DNA from: Strongylocentrotus droebachiensis
Lineage: Eukaryota; Echinodermata; Echinoidea; Camarodonta; Strongylocentrotidae
Direction of reading: 5' to 3'
Assembly: GCA_035222895.1 (NCBI GenBank)
Contig: JAVYIG010000872.1
Coordinates: forward strand, 124,001-188,000
Length of the DNA: 64,000 nucleotides
The notes beneath the pieces were generated by a model that saw only the letters and a program-made list of their open reading frames with translations, ran no database searches and was not told the origin of the DNA. Below, one piece after another: positions 27,301 through 42,300 of this stretch. The position numbers and the translations under genes were made by a program. How positions within the stretch are numbered: position 1 is the first letter of the stretch; each line of letters starts with the position of its first letter.

Positions 27301-30300
27301 AGAGTGATTTAAAATCTCTGCACCGAACATCCTGCACCTGAAAGAGATGCAGTATACATGTAGCATGTCACCTTATATCGATTGTTTATAACACGTGAGA
27401 GCGTTGGCGCAGTGGCGGCCCATCCTTCACGGTTTGTGCTCTTTCTCGCTGCGTAGGACGATCTCCTATGTCTCATGTATTATTCACTTAGTGTCCCAGC
27501 CGTGCAACGCAGGAGAGGAGTACCTACCACTATTTTTGCAGCAATCTGTTTCTAAAAGCTATTCCCTCTTCAGGGATGATAATCTTTAAAACAGAATTGT
27601 GTGAATTGAACCAAATATATATTAAGGGAACCAATTACCCCAAATATTTTTGATTTACATGTTAGGGGTTCCATATCACTTTACTATATGCACAATAGAA
27701 GCTTCTGATGTTAATATTTCTTTAATATTCTGTTGATAAACATTTGAAGTGACTTGTGTTTTCTGCATACTGTAGACTAGTTGACATTATCTGTGCACAC
27801 TCAGAAGACAGAATTACCCAATCCGACTTGGGTACCCTGCACAGGATTTAATTTCCTCCTTTATTTTCCTCCCGGCCCAAAGAATGGACGTTAAATATAT
27901 TTAGGGGTTTATTTAATGCAAATTAAAGGTAAAGACCAGTAATGGTCATGCGATTGCATTGTGAAAGAAACGTTGTGGAATCGATCAGAAAAGGTCGATC
28001 ATCTAGCATCTAGCATCTGCAAGGTTCTGGAATCATCAAAATGATAAGAAATTTGGCTCATTCTTCGTAAAGTTACAAGCACTATACACAGAAAGATGTA
28101 TATGGGACTACCCTATCTCTCTCACCAGACCATGAGAGAAATAAATTTACCAAATATATGAATTAGTAGGCGGTTTCCCGGCAAATTTTTTATCATCATG
28201 TATTAGTCAAAACATATTCTTTCACATGATTGGTAATGAGAGCTTCCATTTCATTTTTTGAAATTGGGGCGTTGCCAATACTGGTCTTTACCTTTAATTG
28301 AACACAAATAATTATAAGGTGAACGGTCCTTTTTAAAACGTTAACTGGTTGTCACTGAAATGCTTTATGTTTGATTTAAAGTTCTCCCCTTCCTGGATGT
28401 GAAATGGGTTTCTTTATTCTCATTCAGAAATCAAGTTTCTACCATCAGCCATGATTTGTAGGAAGACACATGCTGTGTTTGCTTTCACATTGATGCAATC
28501 AGTGAATTAGTATTCACGGACAACTCCCGACACAATCCTAATGGCACCTTTGATAGGAATTGGAGTACCCAGTACATCCGCTCGTCTCTCAGGGGATAGT
28601 TATAGGGTTCTTTTGTACTTCTGGGTGAAGAATTCGGCATAATGGAATCAGTCCTGAACATCGACAGAACACATCATGATAAGTGCATGTTGATGAATTC
28701 AATTATGCCTTATTATGATAAAAAGCATTCATGTGCATTCACTCACCTTTCTGGCAGACTGTTGTCACAATGTTTTTTTGGCAGGGTCTTTTATTCGGGC
28801 CAAGCTAACCAAATAGTTTGCTTTCCAAATTACATTTGGAAATTGACAAATTATCTTCTGTCTGACTGAAAATTAAGATATATATCTTTGAACTATATAG
28901 GATAGTTTAAGGGGGAAATGGAGAACACCTTTACTGTTGATTGCAGAATAGCTCCGAGTGTTCGTATACCATGTATGATGTTGATACTTAAAGTAATTAT
29001 GTTGGTCTATTTTTGATGAGGAAGGAAGTGTTATCCAAACAAGACAAAAATAAATTGCCAATTATACTTTCCATAAATGACCAGTGTAGAATATAGCCTA
29101 TGATGGTGTACTCGGCTAGCATGTAGACTGTATAGGCTTGTAAGACCTTCATATCTCCCTCTGATAAACTGGCAGATCAATTGAATCTTGATTCCTGCTC
29201 ATCATAACTGAGAGACGAGGAGGGCAGGATAGCCCTAGGGCATTCCAAGTCATTACAGTAGTCGTTAGACTCATCGATTTACAACTACAGCAAGGCAATT
29301 TCACTGCATGACACCTTGGACTAGCCTACAGTATATAAGGCCTGGTTGTTGGGCTGTGTGAATGCTACCCCTGGAAACTCTGTAATTAGGCTTTGCACTG
29401 GTGCGTGGCTGAAGATTGCATGCCTTGGTATCTAAGTTAAGATGATTTTCATATCTACATGTAGATGTAGAAGTCATCTATCATTTATCTACCGTACATG
29501 TATGCCTGATCTTAAAGGGAAGAAAGTAGAAATGTTTGTTGATGGCATGTAGAGACACAGTCTGTAGTTATATTTGAGTGTTGCTTCTCCAGTTCTGTTT
29601 GTAGACATTTGAGCTTTTTACAGAAGTTCTTTTAACAAGTTAAAGGACAAGTCCACTCGAAAAATAAGTTACTTTCAATAAAAGCAGAAAAATCAGACAA
29701 ACTTATCAAAAAAAGTTTGAGCAAAATCGGATAACTAATAAGAAAGTTATGAATTTTTGAAAAAGTATGTAAAACTATGGAACAATGAGATTCACGACAC
29801 AAATTGCGAAGATGGTTATCAGTTTGTGACGTCATATCCTCACAACTTATCAATTGCTTTATATAGTTTAATCCCATTAATTTCCCTTTTTATCCCCCAA
29901 AATTTGATTTCCCCATGCCTTTGCCCAGGTTATATGATTTGTATCATATTGCGTGCATGACATTTCCCAATTTTTTTAATGAATTTTGAAGAATTGATAC
30001 TATTTTCCGAATATTGTATTTCATAATTATTGATTTTTATATAAATAGTTTATCAAAATTCAATTTTTCATGATTTAACTGGACAAAAATTACTTTTTAT
30101 TTGTGCATCCACACAAAAACATATTACTAACAATCTAACTTGGATGCTGGTGTGAAGAAATAAAATTCTTAGGGTGAAGATAGGAAATTTATATTACCAA
30201 TATAAAGAAAATAATTAGTGGATAGTGAGGACCATACGTCACAGACTCATGAGTGAGTTGCCAATTTGTGTAGTGATTTAAAAAAAAATTCATGTCATTA

Positions 30301-33300
30301 AAAATTCATAACTTTCTTATTAGTCATCCGATTTTGCTCAAACTTTTTTTGATTGGTTTGTCTGATTTTTCTGGTTCTATTGAAAGTAAGTTATTTTTGG
30401 AGTGGACTTGGGCTTTAAGTTGATGAAAGTCTCTGTAAAGTGTGAAAGAAGCATATGAATTTAATAAAATCTTGCTTTCAGCAGAAGATATGATTCTGAT
30501 TTGTCAAATCCAATCTTCATTTGATTTTGGATTCAATTTTGTCGGGATTGCAAATAACTTTAATGACAAGAGGCCATACACATAATTTTAAAAACCAAAT
30601 CCTGTTCATTCCAATCAATGATCAACCATGCCTCCTATGCACTTCCTAAATCACCCCCTAATTTAAAGCATTTGTTACAGCTTGATTTTGGAGTTACTTT
30701 ATAAGGCAGTGTTTTTGCATACATATATTTGTGCATATGGCGTGGATGCAGACGTTTTTGCTGAGTTGAACAATAGTAGGCCATGGTAAGACAAGGATCC
30801 CCATGGTAGTATGTGGAAGGGAGAGATAAAGGTTTTATATTTTGAGGATGTGATTGATGACACACCAAGTCTCGCGCTGTGACATGAATGAGCTGGGAAT
30901 CTCCCCACCTAGCTCACTCTATATCATGGGATAAGAAATGATTTATTGCATGACTCACCAGTCAGAAATGCACAACCAAGGGTTCTCCCAATATCATAAC
31001 ATGAGCAACTTTAAAGGGAATGTGCATGGTACCTTGGGAAATCATGACTGAATTGATATCTATAGGAGTGTGCAAAATACACATTAAAAGTGACACTAAA
31101 TTGAAAAAGAAAAGATCTACATGTTGCCTGATTGATTAGTATATTGTTCTGGATTAGCTTTTAATCGTGGGAACTGTATTAATAGGTCAATTCAATAGAT
31201 TGTTTATGATTTGAACTGTAGATGACATGAAAATGGCTCAAAATGTTTTTGGAAAATAGCAATATGATAAATGGTTAATTCATGATACTCACATATTTGG
31301 ATTACTCTACATGAACTGTATTTTATCATTTGCTCTATACTTGGAATAGCAAAATGTATAATATATTTTTCAATAATTCCGCTATTATTCTAGCGATTAT
31401 CCCGGTATAACCGGCTGGCATAAGCCTTATTTACCGTTGTTTTTGACAGCCAATCAGCGCTCGTTACATTCGCGCCTTGTTACTTTTAGTTTCCGTTTAT
31501 ATCGATAGATTTCTGCTTTTTTTTCTTCTCATTCTTGCGTTTTACTCTGATGAGTGCAAGTCAAAAAGCTTCAGTTATGTCTCTTTTCAACGCTATCATC
31601 GATTTTGTAGTACCAATCATCTTTTCAATGATTCCAATGTGAAACAGATCAATGATTAGAAAGTCCCCCCCTTCCCACCTGACAAAGTGAAAGTATCTAC
31701 CCAGTAATCATAAATTTGTCCACTTGTAACTCCTACTACCCTGTAAAAAGCTATTTCATTACAATCATCGATTCTACCTGGGAGATCAGTTTTCAATTAA
31801 CCTTCAACGAGCAGAGCAATTTTCACTTGTAGATCGTGTACACTGCATGTCCTGGTAATTCAATTGGAATGCCTAAATTCTGTCGTAATCTGTCATTGAT
31901 CCACCTCCTCCCCATCCTGCATCCATGATCCAATTAAGCAAACTTCATCCTTTCTACTTTCCTAGCTCATCCTCGTCTCCTCCAACATGAACCAATCTTG
32001 ACAGTTTAATATTTGCCTCCACCCTCCCCCCACGGCTCGGCTCTTAATTTCATTAACCGGGGCTGTCAGAGCGTGTAAGACGCTCCAGCTCTAGCGTGAT
32101 GCACTTTCCAGGCTCTTGCGTTTGTGTTTCGGCGGTGTAGATGTGTCTGGCTGCGCACACGTCAACTCACGATCGTGTCACCCTCGATCAGTCGAAGCTG
32201 ATAATGCAGTTACCAGGCCAGATATTCAATCTGTCTCATCCAACATCATTCACTGCTGCAAGGAATTTAAAAACATACTGCCATCTAACATTTTGTTGAC
32301 ATATGGTCATTTGACATTATCATAATATTAATCATACCTGTCACACTTGTGCAGTCCATAAAAAAACTAGTCCATATTTTAAAGTTCATAAAAGTAAACA
32401 TTTTTATAACACTTACAGGTATAGGAACGCTTGAAATAATGGCATTATCGATTTCCACGAATTGCATTAACAATGTATTACATGGATGAATTTAACTCTG
32501 AGAGCCAGAAGGTCATTGAATATAACATGTGAAAGGATATGAGTTCCTGCCTATGCGGTTTCAAACAGATAATTTACTTGTTGTACCTTAACAGGAGCTA
32601 ACAAATATGTGCAGTGGTTTGTACATGTATTTCCTTCAAATCTAGAGCAGATTCTATTTCATCATCTTGGCCATTACGGTACATGCCATAGACTTCACAA
32701 AATGAAATGCAAATGGCCTGCAGCTCAGACTAATTTAAAATGATGCCATGCCCCTATACCCATCATCAAAGCATCATATTTCTATTTTGATTACTTGACT
32801 TTCCTGGCTCCGTTCATACTTTCCCTCTTGTATTTCATATTTTCACGGTTATTGCTTTCAGTCTGGATGGCTATACATAGCCTTACTTCCCACTCCATGT
32901 TTTATTCTTGTCTTTGGTTTTGTGTAGGCCTAGTTTATTGTAGATTTATGAGTTTCCAATTACATGTCCATCAACTTTCTCTGTTTCTTTAAGTTTGTAT
33001 TTCAGCCCCACCACCTTGTCTTTTCCCATATGTTCTTTTCCTCTACACTCTATCACTTTCTCTACCCCATTCAAACTTGTATAGTAGTTGGGTTCACACT
33101 ATAATCCATAAGTTTAGACCTTCCGTGCGAACACATTTATGGTTATCAAACTGTAAGTTTACCTGAAGTTATAAACCATAAATACAAGCCTGAGGGCATC
33201 CTCACTCATAATCATGTGCCACACAGACGCAATTACTTAAAGGGTTATGCCAGCTTGCAGTTACAATGACTGCGGGCCCGGCTTGTAGATTAAAATGTTG

Positions 33301-36300
33301 AATACCGGGACTACATTTAGTTGTTTCGCTCCTGTGTAAACCCTCCTCGTTGTTAGTGGATCATTGTTTAATCATTGTTACTCAAAATTCAAGTATGGAA
33401 GTACGGCCGTCCTGTCACTTGTGTGAACATAGCTAGTAGTTAGTATCTCTTCTTCTGTATCTTTTCTGACATGAGCTTACACTTAGGCGATGAGAGAATG
33501 GCATCCCCTCAAGAATGGCTACCATCTGATGCGGTTAGACTGGAAACTGGTATGGTGTCAAAAATGTGCCAACGTGACATCCTGATAGACCGTAAATAGG
33601 CTTCTAGTCCAGGTCCAAACTCACAAGGACCGGAACATACAGTGTGTCACGTTCCCAAACTTTAGAGTTAATATTTATCCAGAAAAAAATGATATTGCTC
33701 AGGTTTTCTCATGACATGTAAACATTCATATTGTCTCAACACATATATACGCCACTAGTAGGTCCAGCTTCAAACGGATAAGTACTGAAATACAAGCTAC
33801 ATTCCTAAATTTCGAATTTTAATATCTATCCATGAAAAAATAACAATACCCAGCTGTTTGTGTGAGTACATGTCAACTTTCAATGTTGTTTAGTTTGGGC
33901 ATAGTCCACTGAGTAGTTTTGTTGGAATACCATGCAAACATTGCAAAGGCACATCTTGTAAGGCTAATTGCAGAAACCTTGGTACGCCTGCAAAACGACC
34001 ATGTTAACCTTCGAAATAATTTTCCATAACCATTTCCAGATGCATCCATAAAAGGGAGTTAACTAACTGGTATTTTCAGTTGAGTACATTAATCATGTAC
34101 ACAAATCAAATCAATCGTCTGTGAATTGCACACATTAGTTGTAACATTTGTGGTTTGGGATACTGTTCCCACCATTTCGTCTTCAAGGTTGGAACTTTTG
34201 CAGGCTATTTGAATTTGAATTCAGGTAGTGCATAGTTACCGATATAAAGCACCCCAGTTCCTTTCTTTAGCTTCAAATCGGTGTTACCTTTGGTTCTCAT
34301 GGGGAATTAGACCACATTTTGGTATTTCCTTGAATCCTGATAATGGATGTTATCACTGACTGAGAGTGGGCTTCAATCTTATGTTTAAGTACACACTCCC
34401 CCACCACCTTCAGGAGAGTCAACTCGCTAGGAAAATTCATGATCGTACATTCCTCACCCAAACCAAAATTGAACATTCTCAGAAAAGAATACTTTCATAC
34501 TGATTCCTATTAATGATACTTAAGTTTAGCTGCCTGCAAGATTTGTATGCTCATTAATTGGTAATTCCACAAAATCTGCTGTTAATGAATCAAACTGTAA
34601 AGTGTAATGCATTACACTTGGTCTTACTCCTAAGATTACATCTTTGAACTTGTAGACTTGTCATTTATTGATTCTTTTCTTTTTGTATGTTTTGTTCAGG
34701 TCACCTTAGGTCATGAGATCGGAGCTGGAGCACCATGTCTCAAGTGTGGAGATGCCTGTACAGGACTTGACCTTCACTTCTGGAGGTAAGCAACGGTCAC
34801 CATCTTGAAACATTTAAATAATTTATCCACCAAAGCCCCCCCCCCCCCAAAAAAAAAATAAATAAATAAATAAATAAATAAAATAAAATAAAATAAAATA
34901 AATAAATAAATTTTATTTTTTATTTTTTGTTTTCTTACTGCATTCAGTGCCTTTCCTCAGTAAGTTTGTAATGACAAAAAGAACATCGAATATATGGTGG
35001 CACTAAAAACAAAAGGTACCATAGTGCTGGCGAAAATCATAGAATTTTGAAGAGAGACACATGATACATCTACCTATTAAAGTACATCACAATATTTACT
35101 GAGGGAAGAAGTATGTTTGAAAGGATCTTTTGAAATTTGTAAGACAACTTATTAATTTTCTGATGGAAACTTGGAAAGTCGATTTCCTGTTGCACAGATT
35201 GAATTAAAAACGTACAATGTTATGTAAAAATGCAAGAAACAAAACTAATAACATTAACAGCTTAAATAGGCAGATGGTTACCGGTATCTGTTGAAAAGCC
35301 AGTGAAAAAAACTCTTGAAAATGAAAGAGGTTAGTGTCGCCAGGGTGTTACACTGGACATCTGTAACCAGGATGCTGCAACATGTTACAATCCACTCCAT
35401 TTCTGAGATAGACCATGGACCTACTACATGGATAGACACACATAGGATACCATTGCCCCTGACACTACTCATTTTCAATTGACCTGTTGTCACTAGATGT
35501 GCTCCCATCCTGCTGTCATCAGGGGCCTTGATTGATGTGGACTATCCGTGTTGCAATGATAAAATATGAAAATTATAAAAATCATAAAGAGGTATTATTA
35601 AGGAAGAAAAACCGTAAAGATTTTTATTTGCAACTTTTTCAGGAAAATTTGCAAAGTATGCAAGTGCGGGCCAGAGGACCACAGGATCATTGGACAGGAC
35701 AGGGAGCAGTTCCGCAAGATTGGACGTCTCTTTGACGAAGTACACACGGTTCGTTACAGCCTCAACACCATGACGGTCAGTCGTACTCAGTTCCTGAATG
35801 CACCGGAAAAAGTGGAAGAAGAAAAGATCAACAACGACGTTGCGAAGAAAGATGAAGGCAAACCCAATGGAGATGGAGATGCACAGATCACCTTTGAATG
35901 GGTGCCTGATGGTGCCACTGTGGAAACGGTGAGTTGTAGTTGAATTTTGGAGAGGGGTGGGCACAATCCCAAACAAAATTGAATATTTTTCATAGGGTAC
36001 TTTTTAGGGGGGGGGGGGGGCTTAGAACAATCTGATTACTTTGCACAAATTATGTTTTACTCCTGTTTATACAGACGGAGGCGAAAAGGCCGTCTTACAT
36101 AGTACTGAATGCATAATAGTCATTATTCTGCCCTTTTTTAATACAAATTAGTAGATATGTCAATACTTTTCTGTTGAATCCTGCTGTTTATCCTTGGCCA
36201 AAACACATGACTTGAAGACATAATCAACCTCCCGGTCTCAATTCAAAGTTCACTAGCAGTTTGTAGAGAGTAGTGTACTTTGTACCATACATGTTTGTTG

Positions 36301-39300
36301 CTAAATATTTTCTTTTCATGTTTTGATATTTGAACTTGGTTATCATTATGTCTGAATACTCTATATCTTTATAATACAAGTATGTATTCTCATTCTGTGC
36401 TCTTTTTAATCCATACATAAGATTAGATTAAAACACATCATAAATGTTTTGATACACGTTAGTGATATATGTTAGTATACATTTTTAATGGTGACTGTTT
36501 TAAATTCCCAGTTTTTGTAGGAATGTTATTTGTTGATATGAAAAGATAAATCAAAACATAAATGTATGATGGGTTTTGAAAATAAATAATTGAAGAGTAG
36601 CTTTGGAATGCTTCTTTCTCACCCCTAGTTGCTTGAATTCATTTATAGTATGGGGCATCATTATCAGGCTGGGTGTTATTCCAGCAACATATCACTTGCC
36701 TGAAACACTATCTGGACAGAAATGTTTATAGAACTTGGAATTGATGGTATAGAATGACAGTCTTGATTGTTATCACTCCAAGTTCACAGATATTTCATTA
36801 AATTCTATGAGGGTGATAGGGTGGGGTTACTTGGATTATAGGTAGCCTGAATGGGGATAGGTGATGCTGATCTATATAGTACATATATCTGAATGACAGT
36901 CTTTTATTGTTAGTAACACCTCAAACTCAAATAGATCACACTTTACAGAAATGATGGGGGGGGGGGGGGTACTTGGATTGTAGCCCGACTGGGGGTGGGG
37001 ATGCTGACCCATACAGTTACAGTCACAGTCTTGATTGTTAGTAGCACTTTGAATTCACATATATCATACTTTACAGAAGTGATTGGGGGGGGGGGTACTT
37101 TGATTGTATCCTGACTGGGGTGGGGATGCCGACCCATACAGTTACAGTCACAGTCTTGATTGTTAGTAGCACTTTGAATTCACATATATCATACTTTACA
37201 GAAGTGATTGGGGGGGGGGTACTTTGATTGTATCCTGACTGGGGTGGGGATGCCGACCCATGGCATACAGTTACAGCCTTGATTGTTGCAATGACGACCT
37301 TCGTCATTGCCTTGTTTTCGTTCACATTCTGCCCCATTAATATTTTCCTTTTCGTCCTGAAATCCCATTCGTTTTGCACGTAGTGCTTGTCCTTCCTAGT
37401 TAGGTACTTTCCTCAAGTCCTTTTCCTTTCAAATTTATTAGGCATCATCTCTAGCATCTCATCCAGGTCACTACATTCTTCGATTTTCGAAATCACTCAT
37501 GCATGACCGTCCAGGCGCCATTTTGTCCGTTTCTGGACCATTTAAAGGCCTTTCTTTCTTCCTTCCTTCCTATCTCCACTATCCTAGATCCTACACATTT
37601 CTAACAAATTCCTCTAGATAGTCTAAGAGATGTTCTTTCATCTGCTACGAGTAACTTGACCTTCAAAATGCCATCTTCGTACTCAAAATTCAAATCTGAA
37701 ACCAACTTCGTCAAAAATCTCCCAAGTTCTTGAAAAATTGACCCCTAAATAATCTAAAACTGCCATAACTTTCTCATATGAATTCCGTTTTGTATTTAAA
37801 TCTCACAGTATCTTTATCTCATAATTGCACATAGCCATGCCAAATTTCACGCTCCAATGGCTTTGCACAACATAAATAGCGCCCTCTAAAGTTCTGGGAA
37901 TTGGTTTTTTTTCTGTGGCCGTATCTCCATTATGGCTTGGCAAATCCGTACCCTTTTTTGGATTTAGATACTTGAAGATATGCCCTTTCAAGCCATATAC
38001 AAAATTATATACCCTAACACTGACCGACTTTGAGAAAAATGCCCTCCAAATTCGCCATTTTCAAGAAAATTCCAAAATAACTTCAACTTGCTCTAAAATG
38101 GCGATCTTTATACATACATCAATGAAACTTGGCACACATATGTATCCATATACGTGACAACTGTCTGCCAAGTTAAATAAATTGTAATGCCCTCGTCGCA
38201 AAGTTATCGCCAAAAATGATGAATTTACTATGCATTACGTAATAGCGCGTTTAATGCGTGCAATACATTGCGCGGAGATAACAATGGTGTCAAACTGACC
38301 GCAATGAAGTGCCCTTTTGCATGATACCAAGTATAGTATATGTTCACACAGAAAATTGTGAGTAAATCGCATTTGAACAAACGTCACTATACGAATCTGC
38401 CCAGTTTCCGCCCGAATCTAACACGTATCGGCTATGATGTCATTTTTTCAGACTGCTTTTCGTCCCTTAAACGTCCTTTTTTCTCCTTGAAAATTTGCAG
38501 TGACATGCCGAGTTCCAATACGCAGGGCACCTCTTGGCCGGATTTTTGAAATTGGTCAAGGGGGCCATTTAAGACGCCATTTTGTCCTATAAATCTATTT
38601 TACATCACGTGTTTCGATAGGATTATCATAGAAAAAAAGAGTGGTTTACAATAACAACCATTAAATTCTCTTTCTAATGATACTAAATAAAGCCCATAAA
38701 GCGACGTAAAGAGAGAGAGAAAAAACAATATAACTCCGGTCATAATACAGATCCCGTACGTTTTCCGCCCATTCATTACACGCATTGTCTATGGGGCATA
38801 TCGGGTTCAAGCTTTTGGCCCCCAGAACGATGTTTATTGCAATGACGAACATGCACCAAATCCCCTTGGTTTTTGCACGCAGTGCTTGCGAGCCCTTTCT
38901 AGGTTCTTTCCCCTATCCCAATTTCTTTCAAACTTCGTAGGCATAGTACCATCCCATCAAGGTCACTGTTGAGGCCTTTCTTTCGCCCACCTATCTCCAA
39001 TATCACAGAAGCTACAGACTTCGTGCAAATTGCTCTGGATAGTCCGAGAGAAGCTCTTTCGTTCGACACGTAGAAACATGGCGTCATTGCACGCACATCG
39101 TTGTGACACGATTGCATTTCTAGTTTTCACTTCAAGTTCACAGATATTTCAGCACATAGTAGAGATTCTATAAATAGCCTACACATACCTCCCTCTTTTG
39201 AATGATTTGATGAACGAGCACTCAAAGAGTCTTATGAAATATGACATCCTTTCAAGTAGGGAGAAATTCACCATCAATCCTTCTTTTAGGTAGTCATTTT

Positions 39301-42300
39301 GGGCCTGTGAAGGGAAACCTTTTATGATTTTATAGGCTTACATATTATGATCTAGAAGGTGCTGTATAGGAGAAGATAGAACCATTGACTCAAAGTTAAC
39401 AATATTTCAGGAGGTAGCCATTCATGAATCATAAGTCATAACTGTTTCGCAGATGTACATGACATGTATATGAGCTGAACTAAAGTTGATTTCCGTGTAA
39501 AATTCTCAGAATTGATTTCCTTGCAAATTTCTCAGAATTGATATGAACAATGCTATGAGTGCTTTTTAATTTGTTTAATCTGTTGTCATGTTTTCAAAAT
39601 CTGAGTTGATGCATTATATTTTTAGAATATCTAGCTTGAAAGATTAATACACATGAGATCAAAAGTTCAAGAATAGATGCTACATGTACATGTACACTGC
39701 TCTTTCCAATGAAACTTTGAAGTTTGAACCCATGCATGCAAGTATGTTGAGTAAACTTATAAAATAATGCACTGCATGATAGAATATGATGCATAGATTT
39801 AACATGCATACATGTATTGTATAAGTGTACAAGAAGATGTATTCTAAAGTCTAATTGTAGGCCCCTAAACACTTTCATACCGTTGCATGTATTTTAGCTA
39901 ATGTATTTTGTTATTATTTTTTAACACTATTATGTTCATACAGATGTACACGTAGACCTATTCTTCCAACCGGTAATATTAAAGCGAGAATCAAGGTCAC
40001 TACATAACAGCTGGCCATATTGATCTGCAATCGGTAATCTGTTGCTATTATAAGGATTATATAGTTTTTCATCAGAGTATTTCACCTTATCATGATATCT
40101 GATATGGATGGCTGTATGCATAAAATTAAACACCCATGCTCAAGCCAGCCATTACTCTGTATATCCATTCCTCTCTCCATGAATTTGAGCTCCCAAGAGC
40201 AATGAAAATATACACATCCTCGGTCATCACAGCGCAAACATGAAAGACTCACATAGCCTGTTCACACGGAATGAAAATTATACCGAAGTTGTATTGGAAA
40301 TGTATAAAGAATCATCATTAAAAGGAAACGCATAGGTGCAATAGTATCACATAAAGAAGCTAGTTTTTAAGAAGTAAATTGACAAATATGTATGGTTAGT
40401 GTTACCTTGCCAGTCAGGAGTGTGCTGTCAAGCCCTATCAGTTATATTATGACATTCACATCAGAAGTGAACCATGATTCTGATATCAAGATTCTGCACA
40501 TACATTTAAGAATGCTCGAACCTCTGTTTTGCAGTTTTGGTCTATACAATATTTGTTCATATATGTTTGGAACCGGAAGGGCGTTAACTCATATCAAATA
40601 CACATAGTAAACACCCTTCTGGCTACAAACGGATGATATGATGTTCAGACTTCAGACAAGAGAAACTTAATTCTTGTATGGATTTACAGTTTTCGTATAC
40701 GGTATATTTCTGTAAAATTGTATGTTTTTTCCAGTGTGAATGGGGGAGTTAGTCACTTGTCCTCCTTCACTGCCAATGTTTATGCTGTGTCAATCTGCTT
40801 GGTTTATCTCGAAGAGGTAAACAATGTCTAAGAATATAAACAGTACCATTAGAAAGATGCATTAGGATTAGCAGCCAGACTAGCCTTTACATGTCATATG
40901 ACATCAGAGAAAATGTAAATCATAATTTGTTCCTTTACATGGATACATAGCTGCCGACTAGCCATTCCTATTTTAGAGGAATGATTCCTAATTTTCTGCC
41001 TTCCAGCGTAGTATAAAAATCCAGTTTTCCTCTCATTTTCCAAAAACATCTGTAAAAGCATCTAATCACTGTCTCCCTAATTTTTGCTTACAAGATTACG
41101 ACTTTTTCCTGTGGGAGGTTTTCACCTAAACCTATAGATACATGTACATGTAGGTCGTTATTTAATGATAATTTAGACAAAAATTTTGATACAAAATAAG
41201 AGGTGATAAAACAGCAGGAAAATAAATGTGAAAAACAATGTCTTATTAAGCACTAAAAAGCTCTTAAAGAGCTCTGGAAACTAAAACAGAGACAGGATTA
41301 GATACAAGAATGACAACAAGGAAATCTCAATCTTCCATTAGCAAATAATTCAAGATCTCTATTAATTATTTGTACAATGATAAACATGTTCAAATTGAAA
41401 CGTTTCTGTTTTTGACCCTTTTTTGTTGGTGTGGAGGGGGGGGGTGGGAGAGACTGGCAGAGCAAGTTAGGCAATGTTTGTCTCATCTGTCAGACATTAC
41501 GATGAACAAGGGAAGAAAATTGGCAATCTACAATGCTATCTCTACCCAGAAACCAAACATGATTATTATAATTGTTAACATGGCAACGTAATTGACATTG
41601 ACTGGATGTTGCAAATTTCCCGTGGCTCCACTGCTGAGAGGGGAATTTTGTTTTTGTAGAAGTGATGGAAGCCTAGGTAAGAGGGCAATGGAAGTTAGTG
41701 AGGAAGGTGGGAGAGAAATGAAAGAATGGATAGGGTAGAATTATATTTCGGAAAAGATACACAAATAACACAATAACCAGGTACTTGGAGATGTATTGAA
41801 ATCAATGTCAAAGGAAAATGAATCAAAGGGGAATTAATATAGTTCTTATAATAACTTAAACAACATTCAGTGAATATCAGTAGTTATTCCCTGTTTATAA
41901 ATACTTGTACAGATATACAAATGAATTGTTTCCATTGCTTTTGATACACTTTCATTCCAACACTTTCTCAATTCCCAAATGATAAAACAATAAAAAGATG
42001 AAGTCATATATCTACTTGTTTCACTCTCAGAAACAGGTTGGCCCATAAATGTTGATCTCATCTTGCTCTCTCGACCTATTAACCTCTCATCTGCTCCAAA
42101 TAGGCAATAGATTAGTCTCAAACAAGGCTGGCTATTCTCTTAATGACAGTCAATGTCATGGTTATCAGTTTGTTGGCTTAAACTCTACAGTTTGAAGAGG
42201 TCCTATGATACAGTATTCAGTATACAGATTAGTTAATGTTTTCATGTGGAGATGTTCTTTTGTATGTCAGGGAGACAGGCATTTTTGTAGACTGTTGTTT

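Larger units (their letters stand above)
9373..34699 (+). other. Testin intron 1 (25.3 kb), repeats only
   Basis: It holds foldback and MITE elements, listed separately, and poly-G or poly-C tracts near 19425, 19740, 20058 and 22075. A dispersed family with TTTTGAGAGCAAG and GCTGGAAAAACCC motifs recurs at about 11395-11680, 18090-18260 and 20130-20235. Other stretches, such as 9373-11390, 12000-15480, 20750-25440 and 30420-34690, show nothing coding that I recognise. Confidence 0.6.

Noticed and set aside
35542..35976. 144-codon minus frame
   Set aside because: Antisense of Testin exon 3 and its flanks.
36756..37287. CRISPR-like array
   Set aside because: Whole units repeat without unique spacers, and this is an animal genome; it is an ordinary tandem repeat.
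36943..37379. Pro/Val-rich minus frames around 37 kb
   Set aside because: Translations of the ~125-bp tandem array and its poly-G tracts.
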